Shown: piece after piece, positions 1 to 13,122 of the stretch
Position numbering within the stretch: the stretch's first letter is position 1
Layout: each line of letters opens with the position of its first letter
Origin: Entrophospora sp. SA101
Taxonomy: Eukaryota > Glomeromycota > Glomeromycetes > Entrophosporales > Entrophosporaceae
Direction of reading: 5' to 3'
Assembly: GCA_958430865.1 (NCBI GenBank)
Contig: CAUDNR010000276.1
Location: 1-35,679, forward strand
Length of the DNA stretch: 35,679 nt
Position numbers and translations under genes: made by a program
Notes under the pieces: generated by a model
Database searches by the model: none
Told to the model about the DNA's origin: nothing
Seen by the model: the letters and a program-made list of their open reading frames with translations, nothing else

Positions 1-96
1 AGAATTCCGAATAATATTATAATTAATCTTGTTAGTTCAATGAGAAGAAGATGTGAGATGATAATTGAAAATAATGGCGAAAGAATTAATTATTAA
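1..96 (+). CDS. Possible last exon of an upstream gene (partial)
   Basis: From base 1 the first forward frame is open for 31 codons and ends in TAA at 94-96. The encoded tail is polar and helical-looking, with a basic SMRRRCEMI stretch. The left end runs off the window, so no start, acceptor or domain can be seen. In such AT-rich DNA a 31-codon open frame can occur by chance. It is listed only because its composition (Arg, Cys, Met, Glu) is less AT-driven than the surrounding spurious frames. No function is proposed. Confidence 0.25.
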   Translation, partial: RIPNNIIINLVSSMRRRCEMIIENNGERINY

Positions 97-1024
97 TTTT
101 TACATTAATAAAAACTTTAGATTTTAAGCTTTATTTTGATATATTTTTCATTCGTTTTTATATGATAGTTTTTGAAGGATGAATGAATAAAAAATTCCAA
201 AATTTTTTGTTACACACTGTATATAGGACTATTATTGAATTACCTATATGAAGTTAATTTACATAATTAAAATTCACCGTGCCAAATAATTTACAGTTAA
301 TAATAAATAAGGTTTATTTGAATTATTTCCCCAAAGTTGAAAAACTTTAGTCAACAACCAGACTTAATTTTATTGTAAGCATAAATAGTCTGATTTGCAA
401 TCAGGTATTAAAAATTCATCATTATAATTAATTATTTCCACGTTTTGATTTTAATTTGTTCAACAACAATAATGGATAATTATGTAATTAACCGAAAAAT
501 TTTCGGAAAATAATATTAGTATTAGTGTTAATTAATATTATTATTATCCAATCGATTACGATTTACTGTCATTGCTACTATTATCTCTTTATCGCCATTG
601 CTATATGGTGAATCATAAAAACAATAATCTCGCACATGATTATTAAGTAGATGGTCCTTATTTACTTTTACAGCAACGTTAAACAAAAAAAAAAATTTTT
701 GTTGGGGGGTGAAGATGCGTGTAATAATAAAAATATGTATGAAATATATATATAGATAGATAGATATAAATTTTATTTTTAATTCTATCTTAAAGTTTTT
801 TTTCAATTATTATTATTAGTATTACTATTTATTATTATTATAAATAATAATAGTTTTCAAAATAATAATCCTTAATACACTCCTTTTACTTCATTTTTAC
901 TTCATTTTCGTTGAAAAATAAAAATAAAATAAAATAATTTATTTCTTATTCATCGTATATATACAACTTACACCATACATTATATCCTCACTCATTCCAT
1001 AATTTATCACACAACTCGAACAAA
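97..1024. other. Intergenic, presumed upstream region of the PAQR gene
   Basis: No gene is supported here. The stretch is AT-rich with simple ATT runs (about 810-845), a G6 run at 704-709 and a short perfect inverted repeat CCGAAAAATTTTCGG near 494-508. The 60 bases before the ATG at 1025 are CA/AT-rich, which suits a short 5' leader. I see no Zap1-like palindrome (ACCTTNAAGGT), which drives some fungal PAQR/Izh genes. Confidence 0.5.
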
Positions 1025-2285
1025 ATGCCAAATAGAAAAGAGAAGAACAAATATTCAAAGGTCGCAGAACCCAAGTCTTTTTTTCGAGAAACATTAAAGG
1101 AAATGGAGAATATCGATTCTACTGGTATTCTCAAGTGCGTTGACCAACATGTGGTTGATACTTATAATGCTATAAGTGCTGCTGCTAAATTAGGATCATG
1201 CCGTCTACTATATTTCGATGAACTTCCAATTGAATGGCAAGAAAATCCGTAGGTTTTTATAGATGCGAAATATTAATTAATGCATATATGTATATATATA
1301 TATATATATTAAAGTGATGTATGTTGTTGTTGTGTAGATATATTCGTTCTGGATATCGATTTTTAACAACAAAAAAACAATGTCTTCAATCAATTTTTTG
1401 GCTTCATAACGAAACTTGTAATATTTGGACACATTTATTAGGATTCGTATTTTTTTTAGGCCTTGGAATATATTCTTTTATGACACATTTAGAAAACGCA
1501 ACCATATTTGATAAATTGATATTTGTAGTATTTTTTATTGCTGCTGCTAAATGGTAAGAAATATAAATAAAATGTATATGAATGAGAGAGAGATATCGGA
1601 GAGATTAATAATAATTAACAATTAATATTATTTACATTATAGTCTAGTATGTTCAGTATTATATCATACATTTATTCATTGCGCGCATATTCCAGGTAAT
1701 TATTACCGATTGATTTGTTTATTTTATTTTCCAAAAAAACCATCTTTAATCGATTGATTTTTTATTTCATCAGTGATGCAATGTGCAGCAACATTTGATT
1801 ATATTGGAATATCGTTTCTTATAATAGCCTCCATCATAATAACAGAGTATTATGGTCTATACTGTTCACCGTTTGAACGTAATTTTTACATGACATTCAC
1901 AGCGCTGGTCGGATTAGTTCCAATAATTTGTGCGATATTTCCATGGTTTGATTCAAAAAGATTTAGATTGTTTCGTGTGATATTGTTTATAACACTCGGA
2001 TGCTCTGGTGTGTTTCCATTAGCACATTTGGTATATATTCATGGATTTAACCATATGTGGGATTTCATTAATCCTATTATATCAAGTTTATTTGCCTATT
2101 TGACGGGTGTATGGATCTATGCCAATCGATTCCCTGAAAAGAAATGGCCAGGGAAATTAGACAGATTTGGAATTCACAGTCATTCTGTGTGGCATGTTTT
2201 CGTTTGCATAGGAATATACGAACATTATAAAGCTTGTCTATGGTTTTTCGAAAAAAGATTATCTGCGAGCAATTGTTCCATATGA
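1025..2285 (+). CDS. PAQR family (adiponectin receptor / Izh / hemolysin III-like) seven-helix membrane protein
   Basis: Four exons give an intact 334-aa protein: 1025-1248, 1338-1553, 1643-1695, 1774-2285. The introns (89, 89 and 78 bp) all have GT-AG ends and phases that close. The start is the first ATG of the open frame. PAQR hallmarks are visible in order: LPIEWQENPYIRSGYR (about 67-82), SIFWLHNETCNIWTHLLG before the first helix, the helix-2 His in SVLYHTF (H155), FDYIGIS with Asp173, and the C-terminal H-x3-H (H301, H305) in HSHSVWHVF. In crystallised human adiponectin receptors three His hold zinc and a nearby Asp contacts the bound water; the equivalents are present here. Length matches fungal Izh proteins, which act in zinc and sterol/lipid homeostasis or ceramidase-like signalling. 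The N-terminus (about 1-60) is cytosolic and charged. It converges with the kinesin gene, with about 880 bp between. Ligand and exact activity cannot be read from sequence. Confidence 0.93.
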
Positions 2286-3163
2286 ACGAATGAGAGTTGA
2301 TTAGTTGAATTGGTTGAGTTGGTAGTTAACAATATTACTTGGAAGAAGAAAAACAAAAAACAATTGTTACAAAAAAAAATTATTATACATAGAATTTTTT
2401 TTATTTGAAAATTTTAGAAAAAAAATAATTTAATTTGTAAAAAGAAATTTTTTAAAAAATATACCTAATTCAATCTATATCTGGAAAATAGAGACCTATA
2501 AATATTATAAATATTTGTATAGAAAAATAGAATGAATATAAATAATAGTTTAATAAGCAATAAAATACAATCATATAAAATATTATTATTATTTATTATT
2601 ATTATTATTATTATTATCAGAAATTTGGGTATATTATATAGTCAACATTGGATTAATAATTATTCAGACTGACGTGCAAATATCATTTTTCATCATTTAT
2701 TTAATTATAAATTGATTTATATATAAAATTTTTTTTCAAGTACCTTTGTAAAAAAAATTCTTTTTCTATAAGAAAATGTTGAAAAAAAAAAAAGATGGAT
2801 ATTCATGATCACCATATTAATATTAACAAATCCTTTTTTGGATGTTTGATCGCTATACCCCAAAACCAAATATTATTTTAATTTGAAATCCAAAACGGCA
2901 AATCAAGAGAAGGGAAAAAACCTAAACCATTATACTCGTGTGTTATTGAATAACGGAACAAGGAAATAAAAACAATCATATTAATTAATATTGCGAATTT
3001 GTATACAATATTTTAATATTTTATTTTTAAAGTGAAAAATATTAAATTAAATTAATAAATATATGTCTATAATATTAAATAATGCAATTTTTAAATAAAT
3101 ACAATAAATATGAATATATATAAAAATAAATTACAAAATAAAGAATATAATAAATGAATATGA
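2286..3163. other. Convergent intergenic region with TTA/ATT microsatellite
   Basis: This lies between the stop codons of the PAQR gene (+) and the kinesin gene (-), so it should hold both 3' UTRs and polyadenylation signals. It is AT-rich, with an (ATT)n tract at about 2581-2618 and several AATAAA-like words on either strand (for example near 2560 and 3130). No ORF or RNA gene is supported. Confidence 0.55.
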
Positions 3164-6100
3164 TTAGAAGCACATGAACTTGTTTTTCTTTTGTATAAGT
3201 TCTTCCATACGATTTTCAAGCTGTCTTCTAGCTTTTTCAGCTTCTTCTTTTGCTTTTCTTTCTTGATTCAATACAGACTCAATGGACTCAATGACTTTCT
3301 TTTCTTCTTGCACTGACGATTGAGCATGTTCAAATTGTGCATTAACCTCTTCCAATCGATCATTCAATGCTTTAACTTGTTGACGAAGATTGGCCTTTTC
3401 TTTTTGAAGAATTTGTAATTGTTGTTTTGCAATTTTTAATTCGCCTTCATTGCTGTTTAGAGCTCCTTCTAACGTTTCAATAAGTTGTTGACTTTGTGAA
3501 TTTTCATTTTCAAGCTTACCAAGTTTCTTGTTAAGTTTTTGAACTTCTGATGTTAAATCTTGTATTGGTGTGGTATTTACTTCAGAATCTGGTATAGGTG
3601 GTAATGGGCTTTTTGGTGGTGGACTTAATGGTGGTGTCATTGGCAAAGAAACAGAATTGGATGCCAAAGATGATATTGACGATGATGGCGAGGAAGGTAC
3701 AGGAGGTAGTGGAAGATTTGGTGGTGGTGTAAGTGGAGCATCCATATATGCTGCAGATGTGGCACTGAGATTATTTTTAATAGCATTCTTCATCAATTCA
3801 GTTGATGAATTTGAATCTGTTCTAACAAGACGGAATCCACCAACTGCATCAAGATCAGCTGGCGTGGTAGGTTTATGTATTTCTTCTAATTGTTGTTTCT
3901 CCAACTCTGCAATTCTATCTTGTAAAGTTTTTATTATTACAAGTTGTTCTGCAATGGTAGTTTCATGTTTCATAGCTTTCACATTTTTGTTAAGGCGTGG
4001 ATTACTAGCTTGTGGTGATAATGATGAAAATCCAGAATCATATGAATCTCCAGAATCACTACTAGATCTTACTTTTTGTCGTTGTTGTTGCTGCTGCGGT
4101 AATTTAGGACTATATTCTTGTTCGTTTCCTGATTCTAATTTCTTATTAACTTCCAAAAGCCTTATTATTTCTTTCTCCATTTCTTCCGAATCTTTTTTGG
4201 ATTGTTCTTTGGTAATTGAGATTTCTTTTTCCAACGAAATTATTTTCTTGTTTAATTCTGCAAGTTGAGCAGCAGTTTTATTACCATCACGACCAGATGA
4301 TTGGAGCTGTTGTAATAATGAATCAATCTTGTCATCAAGTTTTTTCTTTTCCTCGACAAATGCTTTATTGGCTTCTCCTAATCCGTCCCTCTCGTGCTCA
4401 AGATTTTTGATCTTATCTTTCAATTCTTGAGCAAACTCTTTACTTGTATTAATATCATCATTAATTGTTTTGTAATGCGCAAGTTCTTGTTCTAATGATT
4501 TAACTTTTTGATTCAATTTGGAAACATTTTCTTCTGTATCCACCAACTTTTTATTTAAATCATTATTGGTCTTGCGTAAAGTTTCACTTGCAGATGCTAA
4601 TTGTGAAAGTGTGGTTGAGCTATTCGTGTGTTGTTTTTTGTTTGCATCAATTTCCATTTCCAATTCTGCTATTCTTGTTTTTTGTTTTGATAAATTGCTT
4701 TCAGTTTCTTTGTATTTCAAATCAGCTTCTGAATATTCATCAGCCAACGATTCAAGTTCTTTTTCAAGTTGTATAACATTTTGTTCCAATGCCATATTAT
4801 TTTGGTCCAATATCGACTTTTCAGATTCAAGTTTCTGAATGGAATTTTCTAATTGTTGGCTATGTTCAATATGAATTTGATTTTCTTCTTGAGATTTCTT
4901 AAGTTGTTGATTAAGTTCTTCGTATAGGCCACTATCGACGCTTTGATGACTTTGTAACATTGCTTCCTTTTGTATTTCATCAATTTCGTTTTGTAAATCT
5001 GCACATTTCTCTTTAAGTTGTTCTATCTCAATATTTGCTTCAGTGAATTTATCAATTTCTTTGTCGCGTTGATTTTTAGTTTGTTCGAGTTGTACTTCTA
5101 AACTTGAGATAAGTTCAACCTGTTGAGATTCGTTGGACTGCATTTGTTTAAGTTCTTCCTTTAATTTTTTAAGATTATTATTTAAACTATCCAAATCATT
5201 TTCTTTTATTTTCAAGTCATCTTCAACTTCTTTAACCGATTTCCTTAATGATTCCTCAGTCTCTTTTGCCAAGACCAACTCATTTGTCAACTGTAAAATA
5301 CTTTTACTATTCTCAATGTCAGCAGCAGCCAATTTCGATTCTAGTTGTTTAGTAAGTTCAACCTGTTTATCGTATGATTCTTTGACGGCTTCAAGATCTT
5401 CACGCGTAGGATTATTCTTTATTTGTTCTTCTAACTCCAAAATCTTGGATTCAAGTTCTTGAGCTTCAGCAGACTTGAATTTTTCTGCATTTTCAAGTTG
5501 CGATTTAAGTTTCTTTAAATTTTCTTCTAATCCCATAATCAACTCGACATTATTGTTAATTGCATTATCTTTCTCTTGAACTTTGATGTTAGTTTCTTGA
5601 ATTCTATCTTCAAGTTCTTTGATTTTTTGTGAACGTTTTTTGTCTAATTCTTTCGATTCGTCAAGTTGTGACTGAAGTAAATCAAGTTTCTCATTAAGCT
5701 TACTAATGGTTTCTTGGTCTAATACCGAGCTATTTTTAGCTTCCTCAAGTTGAGATTTAAGATTAGAAATATTCGATTCTAAAGTTTCAACAGCTTCTTT
5801 TTTTTCAGTTTCTTTTCTTTCAATCTCTTTGGCTAATTCATCAATAAGATCGGCCGATTCGTCACGTTCTTTTTCAACATTAGTAAGTTTTGAATTCAAT
5901 TCTGATAAAAGCTCATTTTGTCGAATCATTTCATCTTTGGCTTCTGATAATTCAGAATTAAGCCTTGAAATTTCTTTATCGTCAGTTATATTCATCTCTT
6001 TCAAACCTTCAATTTCAATTATTAAATCCTTGGTTTTTTTATCCAATTGATCACGTTCTTCAACTGTCTGACTTAACAATGCCGACAAATCCTCGTGTTT

Positions 6101-9100
6101 CTTAGAACTTGATTGATTATCTTCTTTAGCTTTTGTTAATTCGGTTTTAGTCAAGTTCAGATCTTTTTCAAGAGTGAAGACAAGATTTTTTTGTGCTTCG
6201 AAATCTTGTTTCATCGACTCCATCTCTTTGACAACAGAATCTTTTTCATTTTGAATGTTGACAAGTTGATCTTGTAATTGTGAAATAGAGGACTTTTGTT
6301 CAGCATCTAATTCACTCAACAATTTAAGTTCACTTTGAATACTTGATAATTTTTTAGAATCTTGTTGAGCTTCAGAAAGCTTAGTTTCCAAGTCTTGAAT
6401 AGTATCTTTTAGCAGTGACTCGTTGGCTTCATGATTAACAAGTTCGCTTTTCAAATTAGCAATTTCCGGATTTTCTTGGGCAAGTTTTAATTGTGATTCT
6501 AGGGATTTGATTTTTTCAGATTGATCAATCTCTTGTTTGTTGAGCAACTCGATTTCCTCCTTTAATTTTTTAATTTCATTATCATTATCTGTTTCTTTGA
6601 TTAATTGTTTTGCTGCTTCCTCTTCTCTCAATTTCAATTCGCTACTCTTAATAGTTTTTATTCTTTCATCTGATTCTTTCCTTAATTCGTCAAGTTGAAC
6701 TTGCAACACTCTTATTTCAGATTCGGAATCTTTTAATTTGGATTCAAGTTTCTCTATTATTTTTTTATGTTCAATTTCATTTTCTTTGACTAACGATAAT
6801 TCATCTTTTAATTTTGTGAAATCTTTTTCAACAACAGAAAGATTCTTATTTTGTTCTTGCGATGATGATAAACTTGATTCAAGAACTTTGATTCTTTCAC
6901 ATTGAGCAATCTCGATCTTTTTCAATCGATCCAATTCTGATTGAAGTTTAGTTTCTTCGAGTGCCAAAACTTTTAATCTTTCAATAGTAAAATTTTCATT
7001 ATCTTTAGCTTTAATCATTTCTTTTTTAACATCGTTTATTTCATTTTCTAATGACTCATTAACTTCATTATTATTATTTGATGATGATTTGAAAGATTTT
7101 AATTTTTCTTGAAGTTGTAAAATTTGTTGTTTCATTTCATTCTCGTTATTTTTAAAACCGCTTAATTGATGTTGCAAGGACTTGGCTTCAGCTTCTTTTC
7201 CACGTAATTTTTGTTGTAATATTCCTTTATCAATCAATTCTCTTTTAGTGCTTTCAATTATTTCATATTTACATTTAACATCAACCCTTAAAATTTCTAG
7301 TTGTTGTTGCATCGATGAAACTAATTCCAATTCAGTCTTAATATTTTCTGATTTATCTTTATCATCTTTATGATCATTATCATCAGCCTTACTCAATAAT
7401 TCTTCTTGTAAATCTACTAATTTTGCTTGCAAGTTACTGATTATTTTTTGTGTTGAATCAGTTGAATATAAAGTTGATGCTGAAGAGGAGGCGGAGGTGG
7501 AAGATCTTGGAGTTGGAATATGTTGAGCTTCTTTTGCATTCGTTAATTGCACTTCAAGATCCTTAACTTTCTCTTCTAATTCTTTAACATTTTCATCAAT
7601 ATTTTGTTCTAATTTATCGGAAGAGTAAGCAATTTCTGGTGATAATGATCCATTACGATTATTACTTTTGTTATTATTACCTTCATCATTACTGTTGCTA
7701 CCATTAATACCATTATCAGTGTTATTATTGTCATATTCAGCTGATTCTGAAATTGTAGCTAATTTATTAGATTTTTCTTTTAATGTTGCAATTCGATGAG
7801 CCTCTCTAACTTCTTGCAATTCATCCTCAAGCCTTCTAATTATATCCTGATGCTCGTTAGATGGCAACAATAAAGCAGATATGGTATGACTTTTTGCTTC
7901 TATTTCCATTTGAAGTTTTTCAACTTGTTGTCTTAATGTAATAATTTCTTGGTCTGTTTCCTTACCATTGTTGGCAGCATTAGTTGAAGATGAACCATTT
8001 CCTTCCAATTTTAATTTTGTATCATCAATTTCTTTTTGTCGCTGAACTTGAGAAAATTCATCCTCATTGCCATTGCCACTATCATTATTGGCCTTTTCAC
8101 GCTGAGACATAATTTCCATTGTGGTTCTTTGTTCTTCTTTAAGTTGTTCAATTTCTTCCTTAAGTCGTTGAACAATGTCCAAATGATCAATTTCACTTGC
8201 GGTAGTGGTAGAAACACCGCTATAATAACTATTGTATTCACTATTGTTATTATTAGTATTGTTACCACTACCATTCAAACTACTGCTGCGATTATGATGA
8301 TTATGATTATGATGTTGATGATTATTATTGTGATTACTTGAAGAATTTATATAATCACGATAATCGGAATTAGAAGTAACCGACATTTCTTCCAACTGAG
8401 CCAACGCATCACGTCTTTTAATCTCTTCTCGTAACTCTTCAACAATTTCTAGTTTTTCGCGATACTCAATCTCCAATCTTGCAAATTCTGATTTGACAGC
8501 ATCCAGACCTTGGGTTTTATCCTCGTGCAGTGATGACAATTGCTTCAAGTCATCCTGTAATTTCTGTACAATTGATATGTGAGCTAAATCACGTCTTTCA
8601 TTGGATTTCAGTTCGGTTGATAAAGTTCTTGATTTACGATGAGCGTTTTGATTTTGTGATTTTTTCGAATTATTAAACAAATTGTTAATTAAAGGTTGTT
8701 CTTTATGATTAGATTCGTAAAAATTATTGTTAATATGATTGATAGAAGAAACACTTGTGGCGATGGTCGAGTAAGAAGAAGACGTGGTGGAGGTGGGAGA
8801 GGAAGAAGATGACGAGCGAAGATTTACTGGTAAAGACATTCGATAATTACTGTTATTGAATAATGAGCTATCAGGTGTGGTCGGAGTTGTAGGTGTAGTT
8901 GATTTGTCGTCATGAATTGACTTAGCATCCAAAATTTGAATTTCTAATTCTTGCATTTCTTGTAAACAAGATTGGTATTTTGCTTTCAAATCGTCGAATT
9001 CTTTACATGTATTATCATGAACCTTTTGTAATTTTGATAATTTCCCTTCCAATAATATCATATTCAATCTCTCTTTCTCTTCATTACTGTTATCGTTTGA

Positions 9101-10849
9101 TGAAAATAGGCTTGTGTCTGATGTAGTTGATGACGTAGATTTTTCATGAATATGCATAATATTAAGATTATCGTCGTCATCTAATGAATGTTGTTTTCTT
9201 AAATTTTCAAGCTCGCCAATTAATTCTTCAACTTTTCTTTCAAGATGAATGATCCTCTCTTCCCTATCATCCAATTCAGCAAGCAAAGATCTCTTCTCTC
9301 TATCATTCTCAGTATTGTACGATTTTTGTTCTAGTTCGTGATACTCTTGCTCGCTCTCGATCAAACGTTGTTCCAATTTCCCAATATTTTCAGTTAATTT
9401 AGAAACATGATCCTCACTGCTTGCCAATCTGTCTTCCAGTTCTGCGATATACATTTCGCTATTTGATATAATATCCTTTAACTTTGCAATTTTAGATTTC
9501 AAGTCCTGAATCATTTCTTGATCAAGTTTTTGTTGTTGAGAACAAGATTCTAATTTCCCCTCCAGATCTTTAACGTAATTTTCGGTAGATGATTCACGCT
9601 CATTCAACCTTGCAAGTTTATTTTTCAATTCAATAATTTGAGCGCGATTTTGTTGATCAGCTTGTTCGGTTTGGAATAATTTGTATTCATTTTCTTGCAT
9701 CAATGTTTCAGAATGTGATAATGCAGCCTTGTTTAATGCCAGTTGGCTTTCTAGTTGTGAGATTGATTTTTCATATTCTTCGATTACTGGCTCAACGGCT
9801 TCTTGAAAACTTGCAGAAATATTTTTTATTAATTTTTCTTCTTCAATAGTTGCCAAACCATTCTTGTCAATATTGGGTTTCTTGACATTACTCTTGATAT
9901 CGCCAGATATTATACCATCAGAATTATCTTGATGTTGAGCAAGTTCAGCAGAAGTTTTTGCATATTTTTGTGTTAATTCAACATAGGATTTTTTTAGCTG
10001 GATCAATTGATCTTCTAAGGTTTCGATTTCTTTTTCTTTTTCTTTTTGTGAATTTAATGTTAGTGAAGAAGAAGGAGTTGAAGGCCTTTTTAGATAACTA
10101 GGAGTATCCCTGCCATTAACTGGCGTGGTTCTCCCTGATACATTACTTAACAGTGGCGTAGTTCTTCCTGATGCATTACTTAACAGTGGTGTGGTTCTTC
10201 CTGATACATTACTTAACATTGGTGTGGTTCTTCCATTACTTAACATTGGTATACCACTTGTAATTGTAGAAGTAGTAGGACTATTATAGTTATTATTATG
10301 ATTATTATCACTGTTATCACCATGATTATTGTTATTGCTATTATTATTATTAGCAGTAGTTCCATTAGCGCCACTACTGTAAGTGGCATTTCTTAATGCC
10401 TTGATTTCATTCCTTAATTTCATTACTAAAGATTGTAAATGTTCTATATCATTCCAACCAGTTTCTTCTTGATTTAATGAAACAGTATTTTTAATATTTC
10501 TTGCACGATTAGCATATTTTATGGTATTGTGAGTTTCGTGAATATTGAAAGCGGTAGGCGAGACACAAGCTATCATCAATGTTTGAGCATTACCACCCAA
10601 CGAGTCTTGTAGAAGCCTGGTGAGTTTTGAGTCACGATATGGTATGTGGGTTGTGTGTTTGGCTTTATTAGTATCACCTAATGCTGATATAACGTTTCCT
10701 AAGGCCAATAAACCAGAATTTATAGAAATCCCTTCTTTTGCCCTCTCGCTTATTGCTGATGTGCGTTTTAACTAACAATTAGAACAATATAACAATTATA
10801 GTTAATTTTTATTATAACTATAAAGTAAAACAGATAAATTCTATATTAC

Positions 10850-10891
<42 letters not shown>

Positions 10892-12271
10892 TCAAAACCT
10901 ACCCTTTCACTACCAGCCAAATCTACAAAATGAAATTTGCTAGTAACAGTAACCCATTCGCCATCATCAGCTCTTTTATTTAATCTTGAATTACTTCTGG
11001 ATGATGGGAGCTTCATGCCAGGGGTAATGGGTCTATCGCCAGGAGCAGGTGTCGATGGTGGTGATAATATAGATGTGGATGCGGATGATGAAGGTATGAA
11101 TTTTTGTTGTGATAAAGTTATAGAAAAAATTGCATGTGAACGAGATGATTTTGAATTCATTTCTGTTGCACCAACTTGTCGATGCGTTGATCCATGTGTT
11201 AAGTGACTTTTAGATTTATGTTTTAAATTTTAATATTAGCAAACATTCAAGCAAAGAAATTATGATGATTCTATTATTTAATTAATTAATCACCTCATTA
11301 CATCTTCGACATTATTAACTTGTAATTCCTTCAAACCACTCCAAAGGATATTTCCTTTATTATCTTCTCTGATCAGTACTTGAGGCCTAGATTCAATCTC
11401 ACCTTCTCCTAATAAATCTATCAACTCTTCATTATAAATCTCAATAAATGAAACCTTCATTGAAAATTTTCTTGATTTATATTGAGCACCATTCATCCAA
11501 TTAAATAGAGTCGCCATTGATCTTGGTATTATCCCTTTAGCATCGGCTGGCATGTTAGCATTATCAGCTGTACCCATTGTATGGGTTTTACCTGATGATG
11601 TTTGACCATATGCTAATATGGTTACATTATAACCTGTAAGATAATTGGTGTATGTGTGAGATAAAAATATAAATTAGATTTTATATGATTTATAAATAAT
11701 AATAATCATTATAATTATTACCTTCCAAGAATTTCTCGACTAATTTTAAAACAGATTTCTCAAAAACATCTTTTTGAGCATCTTCTGGTCCAAACACATG
11801 ATCAAAATTATATGGATATTTCTTGTCTCCATCTTGCACTATCACTTGATTTGGTGTAAATTGTGAAGATGTTATAACTGTATGTTGATATTTTGTTGGA
11901 CAACTTTTTAAATCTTCCTCAGTTATTGGACGTATACGTACAGCTACAATATATATATCACATTGTGTGTGTAGGTATGTGATATATACGAGTTAAATGT
12001 AACAATGATTGTTTTTTGATTAGTTAGAGTAATTAATTAAATTTAATAAAAGAAAATTAATTAAATGAATTTGAACAAGTATAAATTTATTTTAATGGTC
12101 AGTTCTAAAATTGGGAAATTTCTTTCTAAAAATTAATTTCTATTTTTAAGTCTTTACTAAATGTAGAATGAAAAAAAAAAGATCTAGTTCACCAATTCCA
12201 TTTCAAATGACAATAAAGATTTTTTTACACGAACCTACTTGTACTGAAGTTTTCTCTGGACTTGTTGACAT
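3164..12271 (-). CDS. Giant kinesin-4-like motor protein with long coiled-coil tail
   Basis: Five exons on the minus strand (12271-12235, 11943-11722, 11633-11294, 11206-10903, 10771-3164) join in frame to 2836 aa. All introns are GT-AG (291, 88, 87, 131 bp). The first donor is the less usual GTTCGT, chosen because it alone gives VQVAVRIRP, the start of the motor. Motor motifs: P-loop GQTSSGKT (96-103), switch I NSKSSRSH (217-224), switch II DLAGSE (295-300), then [22 protein letters not shown] and [11 protein letters not shown] (386-396). [11 protein letters not shown] with RARNIKN is typical of the kinesin-4 class (KIF4/KIF21). A Ser/Pro-rich insert of about 50 residues sits at about 234-282. 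Past the motor come an Asn-rich linker, four GRTTP units (481-522) and about 2100 residues of heptad-rich coiled coil broken by Ser/Asn loops. A proline-rich stretch follows (about 2648-2697, LPLPPVP and SPLPPIP), then a last coiled coil ending KNKFMCF. It probably moves on or regulates microtubules. It is about twice the length of animal KIF4; no chromokinesin Cys cluster is seen. Confidence 0.9.
10109..10234 (-). repeat. In-frame 33-bp tandem repeat encoding GRTTPxLSNxS units in the kinesin
   Basis: About four imperfect 33-bp units in the last kinesin exon encode [33 protein letters not shown] and a shortened [12 protein letters not shown] (residues about 481-522). Each unit has a Thr-Pro site, the minimal target of proline-directed kinases (CDK/MAPK). 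The repeat lies between the Asn-rich linker and the first long coiled coil, so it is probably disordered. Copy number may vary between strains. Confidence 0.8.
10852..10890. repeat. (AAT)13 microsatellite in the kinesin intron
   Basis: Thirteen perfect AAT units lie within the 131-bp intron 10772-10902 of the kinesin gene. On the coding strand they read ATT just downstream of the GTAGGT donor. It is a likely length polymorphism. Confidence 0.9.
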
Positions 12272-12680
12272 TTTAAGTAATTTTATGAATAAATAATTGT
12301 TTTTTCTGCCTCAATTTTGGTTTTTTTTTTTATATGAATAATTTATATATATAATTTTTTTTTATTAATAAATACATTCCACACTTTATTTTTTTAGCTT
12401 AGTAGTTAAATATACGAGGTACCAGCTCCGATATATTTTATGAAAAATTTTTATATATAATTTTTTTTTGAAATAAATAAATTATATGAAAAGTAAGTGA
12501 ATGAATTGAAAAGCAAAAAAATATAAATTTCGGGTTATATAAAAGTTCAAGTATATATAAGTGTGTGTTTTTTTTGTGTATATGTTTTGTTGTTGTTGTC
12601 GTTGTTATATAGTTAGTGATATATCAGGTATATAATGCAAATGGTAAATATATAATTATTGTTTAGTAAATATTATTTTG
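12272..12680. other. Kinesin upstream region
   Basis: Non-coding AT-rich sequence between the kinesin start codon (12271, minus strand) and the left edge of the 8-kb repeat (12681). It has several T8-T10 runs (12319-12331, 12354-12363, 12461-12469). Read from the kinesin side these are A-tracts, common in fungal promoters. No gene is seen. Confidence 0.5.
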
Positions 12681-13122
12681 ATTGGTTTGGTTAAGAATGT
12701 CAAGTAGAAGGAGGAAAAATAACTTGAAAAACTTGAAAAACAAAATAATTGATAATTGTAATTATTGAAATTGGAAGATAATAGAAAGGGGTGAACGAGG
12801 TAAGGGTAAAAAATATACCTGATATTTAATATAATTAACAAAGAAAGTATAAATAAGGAATTAGTGGCTAATATTATTTATTAATTTATAAATTCCACCT
12901 AAATTGAAAGAATTAAATTATTTTTTTCGTATGAAAAAAACTGGATTTGATGTATTTAAATGCATTACATTATTATTATTACGGGGTATGCTGCAAGTGA
13001 ACATTATGTATTAATATGTCGCATAAAGATTTCAGGGATCGTACTAATACTAATTGTACTACGACCTACACTATGTATTAATAAATGATAATCATGCAAA
13101 AATCAACCGCAATTGCCAATTT

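Noticed and set aside
528..806. 92-codon minus-strand frame rich in Ile, Tyr, Phe and Asn
   Set aside because: Composition follows the AT-rich DNA, with runs such as IYLYIYFIHIF; no domain and no splice context.
3570..4268. 232-codon Gly-rich open frame on the plus strand
   Set aside because: It is antisense to the proline-rich and coiled-coil tail of the kinesin; GGT/GGA codons mirror the Pro codons. Other plus-strand frames between 4216 and 8341 are rejected for the same reason.
12656..12841. Minus-strand frame spanning the left edge of copy A, similar to 24160-24360
   Set aside because: Low-complexity Phe/Ser/Tyr composition; it crosses the repeat boundary, so the two versions differ at their ends; no family.
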